Assembly: GCA_020445165.1 (NCBI GenBank)
Contig: JAGRHE010000021.1
Span: forward strand, 1 to 25,652
Source of the DNA: Gammaproteobacteria bacterium
GTDB lineage: Bacteria > Pseudomonadota > Gammaproteobacteria > Chromatiales > Sedimenticolaceae
Direction: 5' to 3'
DNA: 25,652 nucleotides
In this document: in pieces, positions 9,501-17,874 of the stretch
Layout: every line of letters starts with the position of its first letter
Numbering within the stretch: the first letter of the stretch is position 1
Notes under the pieces: generated by a model
Told to the model about the DNA's origin: nothing
The model's input: only the letters and a program-made list of their open reading frames with translations
The model's database searches: none
Program-made: the position numbers and the translations under genes

Positions 9501-9802
9501 AGATCAACATCCACAGTGATGGGCTTAGGACAGTTCCTGGTGGTTTCTCGATCCATCCTTCAGCGCCAAGATTGGCGGCAGTCAACCCTTCAGGTTCGGG
9601 GATAGCGATTTATGAGCTAGAGAATCGTGAGATTGTGGGAAGTGCGGATTTCGGGAAGAGGGTTGTCAGCCTGGATTATTTTGACGGCGGCGCTCAGCTC
9701 GCGGTGATTGCTCAGAACGGTACCGTAGATTTCATCCCTTCGTTTGCGTCGTACTCGCAGTTGCTGGACGCTGTGCATGACAGCCAGGATAGTTCCAGGT
9801 AA
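6503..9802 (+). CDS. TIR domain, transmembrane helix and WD40-like propeller protein; candidate NADase/defence protein
   Basis: This is a 1099-aa protein. ATG at 6503 is chosen because the TIR fold begins right there; an in-frame GTG at 6425 would translate the intergenic palindrome. Residues about 5-135 are a TIR domain: box 1 FISYSRRD (9-16), DRRDLPFGEEW (37-47), and SQWCAWE with Glu78 at the position of the catalytic glutamate of TIR NADases. A linker (RRDLLLRGKAL...) leads to one transmembrane helix at about 205-226 (STLGLLAGLLVAIGLASWAL). Next come a charged, coiled-coil-like stretch and the motif RLFQAGDRRRALDLAVQALP. The remaining roughly 750 residues are beta-rich degenerate WD40-type repeats (for example LSRDGRFLAISWAD). 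TIR-TM-propeller proteins are a known bacterial family. A sensor propeller controlling NAD+ cleavage or signal synthesis is inference. Base composition is clearly more AT-rich than in the flanking genes, suggesting transfer. No strong ribosome site is seen. Confidence 0.85.
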   Translation: MDRTALTVFISYSRRDAPQADEIVSFLESDGFRVLIDRRDLPFGEEWKSELEYFIAEADCTVWLVSASSIDSQWCAWELEQVRLNRKRLVPVRLEAVAPERLPETIGRVHLLPASGSFALAEHGGLLAQTIRTNQVWIKEHTRLSNAAASWMSADRRRDLLLRGKALSSAEEWRDHQPDTSISPTEVTLDFISSSRSDATRRQRISTLGLLAGLLVAIGLASWALISANNERKARMVAEEQKREAYMAASKALSEESERLFQAGDRRRALDLAVQALPRKEQPDRPYLASAEKALYQAYASPAKPVFFDVPTGSKVTKIHVIEQANTVLLGDDYEFFRPFSMETGKARYPYPSRLDSLNSQPYSVGGSRVAFVDQFDDAAVLLYDVASNKETRFEVGVEYPDIKGFALSRDGRFLAISWADSVSESIRPRLIISVIEVDKDAKIYEADLPSDQDEKPYESANLDFSDQDNVLLVSLGSIIRQKRTIGLDWNNHRFVFDLPLQIEDVLGTVRFSQQLSFAVIHDGDQTSIIDLKSSGRLDGIAGSSSPFNIIVSSDERYIFQGHVRGEGETLLDAPDYDRVNLKTGESTAIDCDCTIIAQWPHSHSLLVWTLDDEFRIINFDGDVERRIGPGASGESTDIDATHAVVLDGADAIVVGGASPRLISLGRAEPVEPMRECVASRDVRWGYTNGTDAIGMVVSSIDDASHCVAKKTGEEWRMLIQKPFDGRAAPFGNAPRTPRQAKLAPGGELGLFEMSVFMGGSYWEYFHAPGFHDLEASLRLSAPTLINETSQIFAISTGDNELLMVGLDTNGSMVARTNLGSVYWYSVSVAANELLTCRAEGLFVQRIADSAVSMMKAVHSEHVDNCIFWDAGALSERYVILVSPDLVLVVLDRSSGDVVHSSRIFGEASPDADFETRDTIQLRFSETGDRLLVNDRNRRAAVLATGSWKLLGTHDLSFEGRFEDRLITLSRDLRFAVVDGYADSIKVSDALPGELVPEFEINIHSDGLRTVPGGFSIHPSAPRLAAVNPSGSGIAIYELENREIVGSADFGKRVVSLDYFDGGAQLAVIAQNGTVDFIPSFASYSQLLDAVHDSQDSSR

Positions 9803-9864
9803 TTGATTGGGCTTCTTAAAGTGAGATTCAGATGCGTGCGAGGTGCCTGATCAGCACGTTTCAG

Positions 9865-9881
9865 GCCAGAGGAGATCTGGC
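9865..9881. other. Short hairpin downstream of the TIR gene
   Basis: GCCAGA (9865-9870) and TCTGGC (9876-9881) can pair around a 5-base loop, 63 bases after the TIR stop. There is no T-run. It could help end transcription between the convergent TIR gene and the small membrane-protein gene, but support is slight. Confidence 0.25.
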
Positions 9882-9941
9882 GTCTTCGCAAGGGTATGGG
9901 GCTGGAATACGACGTCCAGAACGGTATGCCGTCCGTCGTCT

Positions 9942-10211
9942 TCAGTGACCGCGAGCAAACTTGTTCGGTTGCTCACGCCGTTGCTGGCCCGACCGGTCGC
10001 ACAACGAGAGCTTTCTAAACCATGGCACGTCGAGTTCCGCCAATACTACCACGCCGACGATAGCGAAGACGATCAGGCCCGGAATTGCGAAGGCTGAGCC
10101 GAACGACATGCCGTTGCTGAGATTGCCGAATCCCCAGGCCACGGCAATAGCGATGCCGACAAGTGCCCATACCGCGGAACGTGCACAGCAGGCTTTCTTA
10201 TCCTGGTCCAT
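9942..10211 (-). CDS. Small two-helix membrane protein, function unknown
   Basis: This 89-aa protein is supported as a real gene by a perfect Shine-Dalgarno AAGGAGG 5 bases before its ATG. It begins with a short basic and cysteine-containing segment (MDQDKKACCARS). Two hydrophobic helices follow, at about residues 13-30 (VWALVGIAIAVAWGFG) and 40-58 (FAIPGLIVFAIVGVVVLAE). It then has a basic hydrophilic tail of about 25 residues. I do not recognise a family. It faces the TIR gene tail to tail with a 139-base gap, and 350 bases without a gene separate it from tex. It may be an inner-membrane accessory of the defence block or an unrelated small chromosomal gene. The sequence does not decide this. 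Confidence 0.7.
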   Translation of the reverse strand: MDQDKKACCARSAVWALVGIAIAVAWGFGNLSNGMSFGSAFAIPGLIVFAIVGVVVLAELDVPWFRKLSLCDRSGQQRREQPNKFARGH

Positions 10212-10561
10212 CGTATCCTCCTTGGCACGAAACGCCGGAAAACAAGAGAACTATGGCCGTCGTCCAGGCTGCATCGCCCATGATCTGTGCCCAGTCCGTT
10301 CTGGTGAACCTAGTTGGTCAATCGTTTCGCCGCCAATTAAATCGCCTGATAGTTGATCCAGTAAAGGGGCGATATTGACTGAGTAAATGTCGCAAATCGC
10401 TTGGAATGCGGGCCGGGTGAGCGACCGTGGCATCGGTGCGCCGGGGAAAAACCGATACCGGCGCAGTAGTGTCACTGCACCGTGGTGGTTGACGTATGTG
10501 CGTGACCGCAAGCTTTCGTTGCGAATCGATCGGGTTGGTCGACCAACGATTCTCGAGCTGC
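10212..10561. other. Gene-free interval between the small membrane protein and tex
   Basis: These 350 bases carry no convincing gene on either strand. They contain the ribosome site of the minus-strand membrane protein, the short inverted repeat CGCAA/TTGCG (about 10507-10523) and the palindrome at 10534-10547. A promoter for the small gene is expected here, but none is clear. Confidence 0.6.
10534..10547. repeat. Palindrome GTTGGTCGACCAAC downstream of tex
   Basis: This perfect 14-base palindrome lies 15 bases beyond the tex stop and is flanked by GAATC and GATTC, which could extend a bulged hairpin. Its first 13 bases match 6438-6450. No T-run follows on the tex strand, so it is not a typical intrinsic terminator. 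Confidence 0.5.
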
Positions 10562-12865
<2,304 letters not shown>

Positions 12866-12922
12866 GCGGCACTCCAGGTTGATGACAGGGACCGGAAATC
12901 TACACCAGCGGCGGCGGGCGCG

Positions 12923-12940
12923 ACACCGTTGATTCGGTGT
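12923..12940. other. Stem-loop upstream of tex
   Basis: ACACCG (12923-12928) and CGGTGT (12935-12940) flank the loop TTGATT, with further pairing GCG/CGC outside a small bulge. It lies 58 bases upstream of the tex start on its coding strand, between lig and tex. It could be a 5'-UTR structure. No T-run is present. Confidence 0.3.
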
Positions 12941-13104
12941 GCTGTCGCATGTAGCCGCTCGACCGCGGCAGTCGGCTGGAGGCATCCCCCGACTCGGTAT
13001 GACCAGGGTGGTGAACCGCTGTCGACTTCCACCAGGTCACGAATCAGGTGGGCCGAGTGTCATGGCGGATCTGGAGCAGCGCTTCCCAGTCAAGCGCGTG
13101 GTTT

Positions 13105-13980
13105 TCACTCGACAGGATCGGAGCCTGCGTCGCTGAATCCCATGTCGGCTGGATTTCTGGTCCTTACGAATGACGCGAAACGCGGAACACCCTCGCGCGT
13201 AAATCCCTGGTGGCGGAAAGTGACCCAGCTGCCGATCGCGGGCGGGTCGGCGCGGATCGCGTCGCTCAGCCCGGAGCCGATATAGAACCTCTTCCGATTG
13301 TCGATCTCCACCCACAGCGCGCCGGTCATTCCGGCGTACTTGCCCTTGCCGGGCCGATAGCCGATGACACGGCCCTCCATGTCGTCGAACTGCTTGACCT
13401 TCAATGCGCTACGGCTGCGACCGGTTTCGTATGGAGCCTTGGGATTGCGCAGCACCAAGCCTTCGCCGCCGGCAGCGGTCACGTCGCGCAAGTGCTGCTG
13501 AAGGTGTCGCGTACCGCGGCAGACGACCTGGGGTATGACACGCAGATGTTCAATTGGATGCAGTGCGAGATATTGCCGGAGTTTGTCCAGGCGTGCATCG
13601 AGATTGCCCGGTGTCTCCGGTACCTCGAAGATGTTGTAGCTCAATTGGCGCCAACCGGAATGCGGTTGCTTGCGCGAGGTGATCGATGCGATGTCTTCGA
13701 AACGCTGTCGGGCGATCCACAGCTCACCGTCGATCGCAAACGGGGGAAAGTCGGCGGTGAACCAGTCCGGCGCGGCGAACGCATTGCCCTGACGCGACAA
13801 TAGTTGGTGACCGTCCCAGTAGGCACGTACCCCGTCGAGCTTTTCGCTCATGTACCAGCCGCTGATGTCGGTGCCGGGCGCATACCGGGTCAACAGCAGC
13901 AACTCTGCTGCAGCTGCAGGGGCGGGGAAGAAGAATACGAGGGCGATCAGCCAGACAGGCCACATCCTTGTTCGTGTCAT
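13105..13980 (-). CDS. Secreted ATP-dependent DNA ligase (Lig E type)
   Basis: This is a 291-aa minimal ATP-dependent DNA ligase. It joins nicked DNA through a lysyl-AMP intermediate. Residues 1-25 form a signal peptide (hydrophobic core WLIALVFFF, then PAPAAAA), pointing to the periplasm as described for Lig E enzymes. Motif I is EKLDGVR with the adenylated Lys47, DGELW (84-88) fits motif III, GEGLVLR (172-178) motif IV, and ALKVK (192-196) motif V. An OB-fold follows (MTGALWVEIDNRKRFYIGSGLS). No N-terminal DNA-binding domain is present, which is normal for the type. AAAGGA lies about 9 bases before the ATG; Met6 is an alternative start. A 239-base gap separates it from the tex start. A role in uptake or repair of extracellular DNA is family-based inference. 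Confidence 0.92.
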   Translation of the reverse strand: MTRTRMWPVWLIALVFFFPAPAAAAELLLLTRYAPGTDISGWYMSEKLDGVRAYWDGHQLLSRQGNAFAAPDWFTADFPPFAIDGELWIARQRFEDIASITSRKQPHSGWRQLSYNIFEVPETPGNLDARLDKLRQYLALHPIEHLRVIPQVVCRGTRHLQQHLRDVTAAGGEGLVLRNPKAPYETGRSRSALKVKQFDDMEGRVIGYRPGKGKYAGMTGALWVEIDNRKRFYIGSGLSDAIRADPPAIGSWVTFRHQGFTREGVPRFASFVRTRNPADMGFSDAGSDPVE

Positions 13981-14160
13981 TGATCACAATCCTTTGTTGA
14001 TCGAACGAGACTCGAGCTTAACAGCAGGGATCACAAAGCGATACGCCGCTGGCTCCTTCCAGTATGCTTGTGTGAACAGAAATCGTGCACTATTGGCCCA
14101 GTGCAGGTGCATTGATGCGCGAACTCCTGGGCGTCTGTCACCGGTCGGGGCAGGTGAGGT

Positions 14161-14403
14161 TCAGCCCCAGATGTCGCTGTTGACGCGCTTGCGGCTCAGG
14201 TAGAGCGCTTCGACCTTTTCTCGCGCCCACGGCGTGCGACGCAGAAATTTCAGACTGGAATCAACGCTGGGATCCGTGGCGAAACACTTGATCCTGATGC
14301 GCCGCGCGAGTTCTTCCCATCCGTACAGTTCGACCAGTTCGGTGAGCATCGCCTTGAGCGTAATGCCATGCAGCGGATCCCGGCCTCCGGTTTCGCGTGT
14401 CAT
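14161..14403 (-). CDS. VF530-like DNA-binding family protein (DUF2132)
   Basis: This 80-aa protein has the strongly conserved family core: [40 protein letters not shown] and [10 protein letters not shown]. These match the small helical VF530/DUF2132 proteins, which are thought to bind DNA. Its start codon overlaps the stop of the RRM gene in an ATGA arrangement, so translation is probably coupled. It is the third gene of the minus-strand ybiT operon. Its biological role is not established, and the family name is recognised from sequence alone. Confidence 0.88.
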   Translation of the reverse strand: MTRETGGRDPLHGITLKAMLTELVELYGWEELARRIRIKCFATDPSVDSSLKFLRRTPWAREKVEALYLSRKRVNSDIWG

Positions 14404-14663
14404 TTCCCGTCTGTCACGGCCGGCTTCTTTTCGGCTTTCTTGACCCGGATGATCTGGCCGTCGACGATTTTCCCGTTGAGTGTTTTCATCGCCGCCTTGG
14501 CCTCGCCAGGGCGCGGCATTTCGACGAAGCCGAAGCCCTTGGACACGCCAGTCTTCTGGTCCATCACCAGGTTGCAGGACTGGACCGTGCCAAATCCCTC
14601 GAACATTTCGCGAATGACCGATTCACTGGTGCTGCGCGCCAGGTTTCTGATCAGCAGTTTCAT
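14400..14663 (-). CDS. RRM-domain RNA-binding protein
   Basis: This 87-aa protein is a single RNA-recognition motif of the bacterial glycine-poor type. RNP2 is LLIRNL (residues 3-8) and RNP1 is KGFGFVEM (about 42-49), with the aromatic residues needed for base stacking. The C-terminus is short and basic ([14 protein letters not shown]). It starts 3 bases after the ybiT stop and has no close ribosome site, so translational reinitiation from ybiT is likely. Its stop overlaps the start of the VF530-like gene. It presumably binds single-stranded RNA. Targets cannot be inferred. Confidence 0.92.
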   Translation of the reverse strand: MKLLIRNLARSTSESVIREMFEGFGTVQSCNLVMDQKTGVSKGFGFVEMPRPGEAKAAMKTLNGKIVDGQIIRVKKAEKKPAVTDGK

Positions 14664-14666
14664 GGC

Positions 14667-16256
14667 TCAGGCCGCATCCTGTTTACGCAGGTAGTCTTCG
14701 TAGCTGCCATGGTAGTCGACGATGCCGGTCGCGGTCAGTTCGATGATCCGTGTCGCCAGCGACGAGACGAACTCGCGGTCGTGGCTGACGAAGATCAGTG
14801 TGCCGGAGTAGTGCTCGAGTGCCAGGTTCAGCGATTCGATCGATTCCATATCGAGATGGTTGGTCGGCTCGTCGAGCAGCATGATATTGGGTTGCTGCAG
14901 CATCAGCTTGCCGAACAGCATGCGTCCCTGCTCGCCACCCGAGATCACGCTGACCGTCTTCTCGATCTCGTTCTGCGAGAACAGCAGCCGTCCCAGTATG
15001 CCCCGGATCACCTGTTCGTCATCACCGGGCCTGGACCATTGCTGCATCCAGTCGTACAGGGATTCGCCGGCCGCGAAGTCACGCGCATGATCCTGTGCGT
15101 AGTAACCGATGTTTGCGTTCTCCGACCATTTGACGCTGCCGGCGTTTGGTGTCGATTCACCCACCAGGCATTTCAGCAGGGTCGACTTGCCGATACCGTT
15201 CGGACCGATGATCGCGATCCGCTCGCCGACCTCCACCGTCAGGTCGAGTCCCGAGAACAGTTCTTCATCGTAGTGCTTGGCCAGGCCTTTCACCTCGAGT
15301 GCCAGGCGATGCAGCTTCTTTTCCTGGTTGAAGCGGATGAACGGGTTGCGCCGGCTCGATGGCTTGATCTCGGCCAGCTCGATCTTCTCGATCTGCTTTG
15401 CGCGTGACGTGGCCTGCTTTGACTTCGACGCATTGGCCGAGAAACGGCTGACGAAGGCATTCAGCTCGGCGATCTTGGCTTTCTTTCTGGCGTTGTCTGC
15501 CTGCAGGCGCTCGGCGGCCTGGGTGGCGGCGGTCATGTATTCGTCGTACGAACCCGGGTAGACGCGGAGCTCGCCGTAGTCGAGATCGGCCATGTGGCTG
15601 CAGACGCTGTTTAGGAAGTGCCGGTCGTGGGAAATGATGATCATGGTGCAGTTGCGTGCATTGAGTACACCTTCGAGCCAGCGGATCGCGTTGATGTCCA
15701 GGTTGTTGGTCGGCTCGTCGAGCAGCATGATGTCGGGATCCGAGAACAGCACCTGGGCCAGCAGTACGCGCAGTTTCCACCCGGGGGCGACCTCGCTCAT
15801 CGGTCCGAAATGCTGCTCGACCGGGATGCCGACGCCGAGCAGCAGTTCGCCGGCGCGTGCCTCGGCGGTGTAGCCGTCCATCTCGGCGAATTGTGCTTCC
15901 AGGTCGGCCGCGCGCATGCCGTCGGCTTCGCTCATGTCCGGCTTGGCGTAGATCGCGTCGCGCTCGGACTTGATCTGCCACAGCTCTTCGTGACCCATGA
16001 TCACGGTGTCGATCACGGCCGAATCTTCGTAGGCGAACTGGTCCTGGCGCAGCTTGCCGATCCGTTGGTGCGGGTCCTTGCTGACACTGCCGGACGAGGG
16101 CTCCAGGTCGCCGCCGAGGATCTTCATGAAGGTCGATTTGCCGCAGCCATTCGCCCCGATCAGGCCGTAGCGGTTGCCGTCGGTGAACTTGACGGAGACG
16201 TTTTCGAACAGCGGCGCGGCACCGAACTGCATGGTGATATTGGCGGTGGTGAGCAT
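14667..16256 (-). CDS. ybiT: ABC-F ATPase, YbiT type
   Basis: This 529-aa soluble protein has two ABC ATPase domains and no membrane segment. ABC-F proteins bind the ribosome and act on stalled or special translation states. ATG at 16256 gives the N-terminus [12 protein letters not shown], as in E. coli YbiT; an upstream in-frame ATG at 16289 would add 11 residues. The first Walker A is GANGCGKST (34-42), with [10 protein letters not shown] near 174. Between the domains is the linker rich in Lys and Arg ([20 protein letters not shown]). The second Walker A is GPNGIGKST at about 350, with signature SGGEQGRM and [10 protein letters not shown] at about 460. The very close match to YbiT sequence is recognised from memory. 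It leads a tight operon with an RRM protein and a VF530-like protein. Its 138-base upstream region is shared with a divergent hydrolase gene. Confidence 0.95.
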   Translation of the reverse strand: MLTTANITMQFGAAPLFENVSVKFTDGNRYGLIGANGCGKSTFMKILGGDLEPSSGSVSKDPHQRIGKLRQDQFAYEDSAVIDTVIMGHEELWQIKSERDAIYAKPDMSEADGMRAADLEAQFAEMDGYTAEARAGELLLGVGIPVEQHFGPMSEVAPGWKLRVLLAQVLFSDPDIMLLDEPTNNLDINAIRWLEGVLNARNCTMIIISHDRHFLNSVCSHMADLDYGELRVYPGSYDEYMTAATQAAERLQADNARKKAKIAELNAFVSRFSANASKSKQATSRAKQIEKIELAEIKPSSRRNPFIRFNQEKKLHRLALEVKGLAKHYDEELFSGLDLTVEVGERIAIIGPNGIGKSTLLKCLVGESTPNAGSVKWSENANIGYYAQDHARDFAAGESLYDWMQQWSRPGDDEQVIRGILGRLLFSQNEIEKTVSVISGGEQGRMLFGKLMLQQPNIMLLDEPTNHLDMESIESLNLALEHYSGTLIFVSHDREFVSSLATRIIELTATGIVDYHGSYEDYLRKQDAA

Positions 16257-16394
16257 GATTGTTCCGGGCTGAGTGGCGCCGTGGCGCAAAATGGGCGGTT
16301 ATTCTACGCGTTTGTTGCACCGCCTGCCTGGACTAGTCTGCACTGTCGGGGGTCGGCAATCGACCGCCCCGACGGATTGCGAGAGGAATGTCAC

Positions 16395-17123
16395 ATGGTT
16401 CCATGGCTGGTAGCCGCGCTGGCGGCGGTTTTTCTCGTGGACGCGGCCTACCTCGGTGTCGTGTTGCATCGGGGCGGCGAACTGGCGGACCAGAGTCGGC
16501 CGTTCGTGCGCGTTCTGGCAGATCCGTCAAAACGCCTGCTGGTGATCGGCGACAGCACGGGCGTTGGGACTGGCGCTGAGTCGCCCGATGGTTCGGTCGC
16601 CGGACGCCTGGCGGCAGCGCTGCCGCACGTGGAAGTTGTCAACAAGGCCGAAGATGGCGCCAAGACCGCGGAATTGCTGGCCCAGCTGGAGCTGGCCGGC
16701 GATAAGGGTTTCGATGTCGTACTGATCCAGGTCGGAGGCAATGACGTGTTGCGCTTCACCGATCTCGACCGCTTGCGCGAGTCGACCGAGGTATTGCTTG
16801 ATGCGGCGAGACAGAAAGGCGCTCACGTCACGATGATGAGTTCCGGCGACGTCGGCGCGGCTCCGGCATTCCCGCCGCCGGTCGACTGGATCTACAGTTG
16901 GCGTACGCGCAAGGTGCGGGCATTGTTCCTCGAACTGGCCGATAAGAACGGTATCGACTATGTCGATCTGTACAATCCGAGCGACGACAATCCGTTCTAC
17001 CTGGATCCGGAACGGTACTATGCCGGGGATGGCCTGCATCCCTCGGCAGAAGGCTATCGGTTGTGGTACGAGAAGCTGATCAAGGATTCATCGATTGGTG
17101 AAGCGCTTGCTCTGGACCGATGA
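16395..17123 (+). CDS. SGNH/GDSL-family hydrolase, membrane-anchored or secreted
   Basis: This 242-aa protein has a hydrophobic N-terminal helix (residues about 2-24, WLVAALAAVFLVDAAYLGVV) that probably anchors it in the membrane or directs export. The SGNH hydrolase fold follows: block I VIGDSTGVG with the nucleophile Ser54, then VGGND (block III), then GDGLHPSAEGY with the catalytic Asp and His (block V). Enzymes of this superfamily cleave ester bonds in lipids, acyl-carbohydrates or small esters. The substrate here is unknown. The start is supported by GAGAGGA, 8 bases before the ATG. It is divergent from ybiT. A palindromic repeat follows the stop and may end or stabilise its mRNA. Confidence 0.9.
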   Translation: MVPWLVAALAAVFLVDAAYLGVVLHRGGELADQSRPFVRVLADPSKRLLVIGDSTGVGTGAESPDGSVAGRLAAALPHVEVVNKAEDGAKTAELLAQLELAGDKGFDVVLIQVGGNDVLRFTDLDRLRESTEVLLDAARQKGAHVTMMSSGDVGAAPAFPPPVDWIYSWRTRKVRALFLELADKNGIDYVDLYNPSDDNPFYLDPERYYAGDGLHPSAEGYRLWYEKLIKDSSIGEALALDR

Positions 17124-17149
17124 AAGCAGTCTTGAAAGGATTGATCTCC

Positions 17150-17217
17150 CGTCATCCCGCGCAGGCGGGGGCCCATAGAGATGAAACACATAGGTTCCCG
17201 CCTGCGCGGGAGTGACG
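17150..17217. repeat. Long inverted repeat of the CGTCAT-CCCGC...GCGGG type
   Basis: The left arm CGTCATCCCGCGCAGGCGGG (17150-17169) and the right arm CCCGCCTGCGCGGGAGTGACG (17197-17217) are near-perfect inverted copies, differing by one indel, around a loop of about 27 bases. This resembles the dispersed intergenic palindromic (REP/MITE-like) element common in many proteobacteria. It lies between two same-strand genes and could terminate or protect mRNA. Only one copy was noticed in the window. Confidence 0.8.
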
Positions 17218-17258
17218 AATCGATACGGATGCCCTGAAATCGGTCCGGGAGTGCAGCG

Positions 17259-17684
17259 ATGCTCGAGTACGTATTCTTTCATCCCACGCCATTCGAGCAG
17301 TTCGTCGCCTTCGTGCGCGAGCAGGGACTCGAACCCGAGACTGGCAGCGATGACGAGAGCTACGAAGTCTGTTTGCCTGAGGACATCGATGACGCCCTCA
17401 GCGAACGTATAGAGCAACGCTACGATGCCTTGATGGAGCTGAACCAGGCTCTGTTCGAGGCCGGACAGGGCGAGGGCGCAGACAACTACCACGCGGCCGG
17501 TGTCGTATTGAACCTCAAGGATGGCAAGGCGATTTATGCCGATGTCCCGCCACGGCTGCTTGCGCGGATCATGGAGGTGCTGAGCGCCGAGGAGTTCGGC
17601 GAGGTCGTGAACGCCATCGTCGATGCGGTTGAGGCGCCGGATGAGCGAACCTTCTGCCGGCGTATGCGGGATCTGGAATCCTAG
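17259..17684 (+). CDS. Small acidic protein of unknown function
   Basis: This 141-aa soluble, strongly acidic protein has no signal peptide or membrane segment. Visible features are an N-terminal LEYVFFHPTPFEQFVAFVREQG, an acidic region (ETGSDDESYEVCLPEDIDD), a helix with ALSERIEQRYDALMELNQALFE, and the strand VVLNLKDGKAIYADVPP, then a helical C-terminus. The layout looks like a compact conserved gammaproteobacterial protein, but I cannot name the family. GGGAG lies 9 bases before the ATG. It stands alone between a palindromic repeat and the promoter region of the next gene. Codon use and the absence of stops favour a real gene. Confidence 0.8.
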   Translation: MLEYVFFHPTPFEQFVAFVREQGLEPETGSDDESYEVCLPEDIDDALSERIEQRYDALMELNQALFEAGQGEGADNYHAAGVVLNLKDGKAIYADVPPRLLARIMEVLSAEEFGEVVNAIVDAVEAPDERTFCRRMRDLES

Positions 17685-17778
17685 GCAGAAGCACGTCGGG
17701 TGTCCGGGTTTTTTACACCTGGAAGGTCGTGATCGGCCCACAGCGCACTAAGCCATTGATCCCGAAGCGCCAAAGTTT

Positions 17779-17795
17779 TTGGCGCAATTCGTGCA
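17779..17795 (+). promoter_or_regulatory. Probable sigma-54 (RpoN) promoter of the cohesin/PEP-CTERM-like gene
   Basis: TTGGCGCAATTCGTGCA has the -24 GG (17781-17782) and -12 GC (17793-17794) exactly 10 bases apart. It matches the sigma-54 consensus YTGGCACGRNNNTTGCW except at three positions. A start near 17806 would give a leader of about 70 bases before the ATG at 17875. PEP-CTERM systems are often controlled by the PrsK/PrsR two-component pair with RpoN, so the match fits the gene it precedes. Confidence 0.65.
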
Positions 17796-17874
17796 AATGA
17801 TAACCAGTCACGGTATAAATGACGCCGATTGCCTTGGGCGATCCGGTGAAAATAAAAAACAAGAGGTGGGACGC

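Noticed and set aside
2639..9802. Calling the pair a Thoeris system
   Set aside because: The SIR2 protein has TPR-like repeats where ThsA has a SLOG domain, and the TIR protein is a large membrane-propeller protein unlike the small ThsB.
2232..10561. Complete integrative element or prophage
   Set aside because: No integrase, transposase or phage structural gene is present, and no second tRNA-end repeat was found at the tex side.
14397..17123. Long plus-strand open frames across ybiT, one running into the SGNH gene (15618-17123)
   Set aside because: They are antisense to ybiT. The real SGNH start is ATG 16395 with its own ribosome site.
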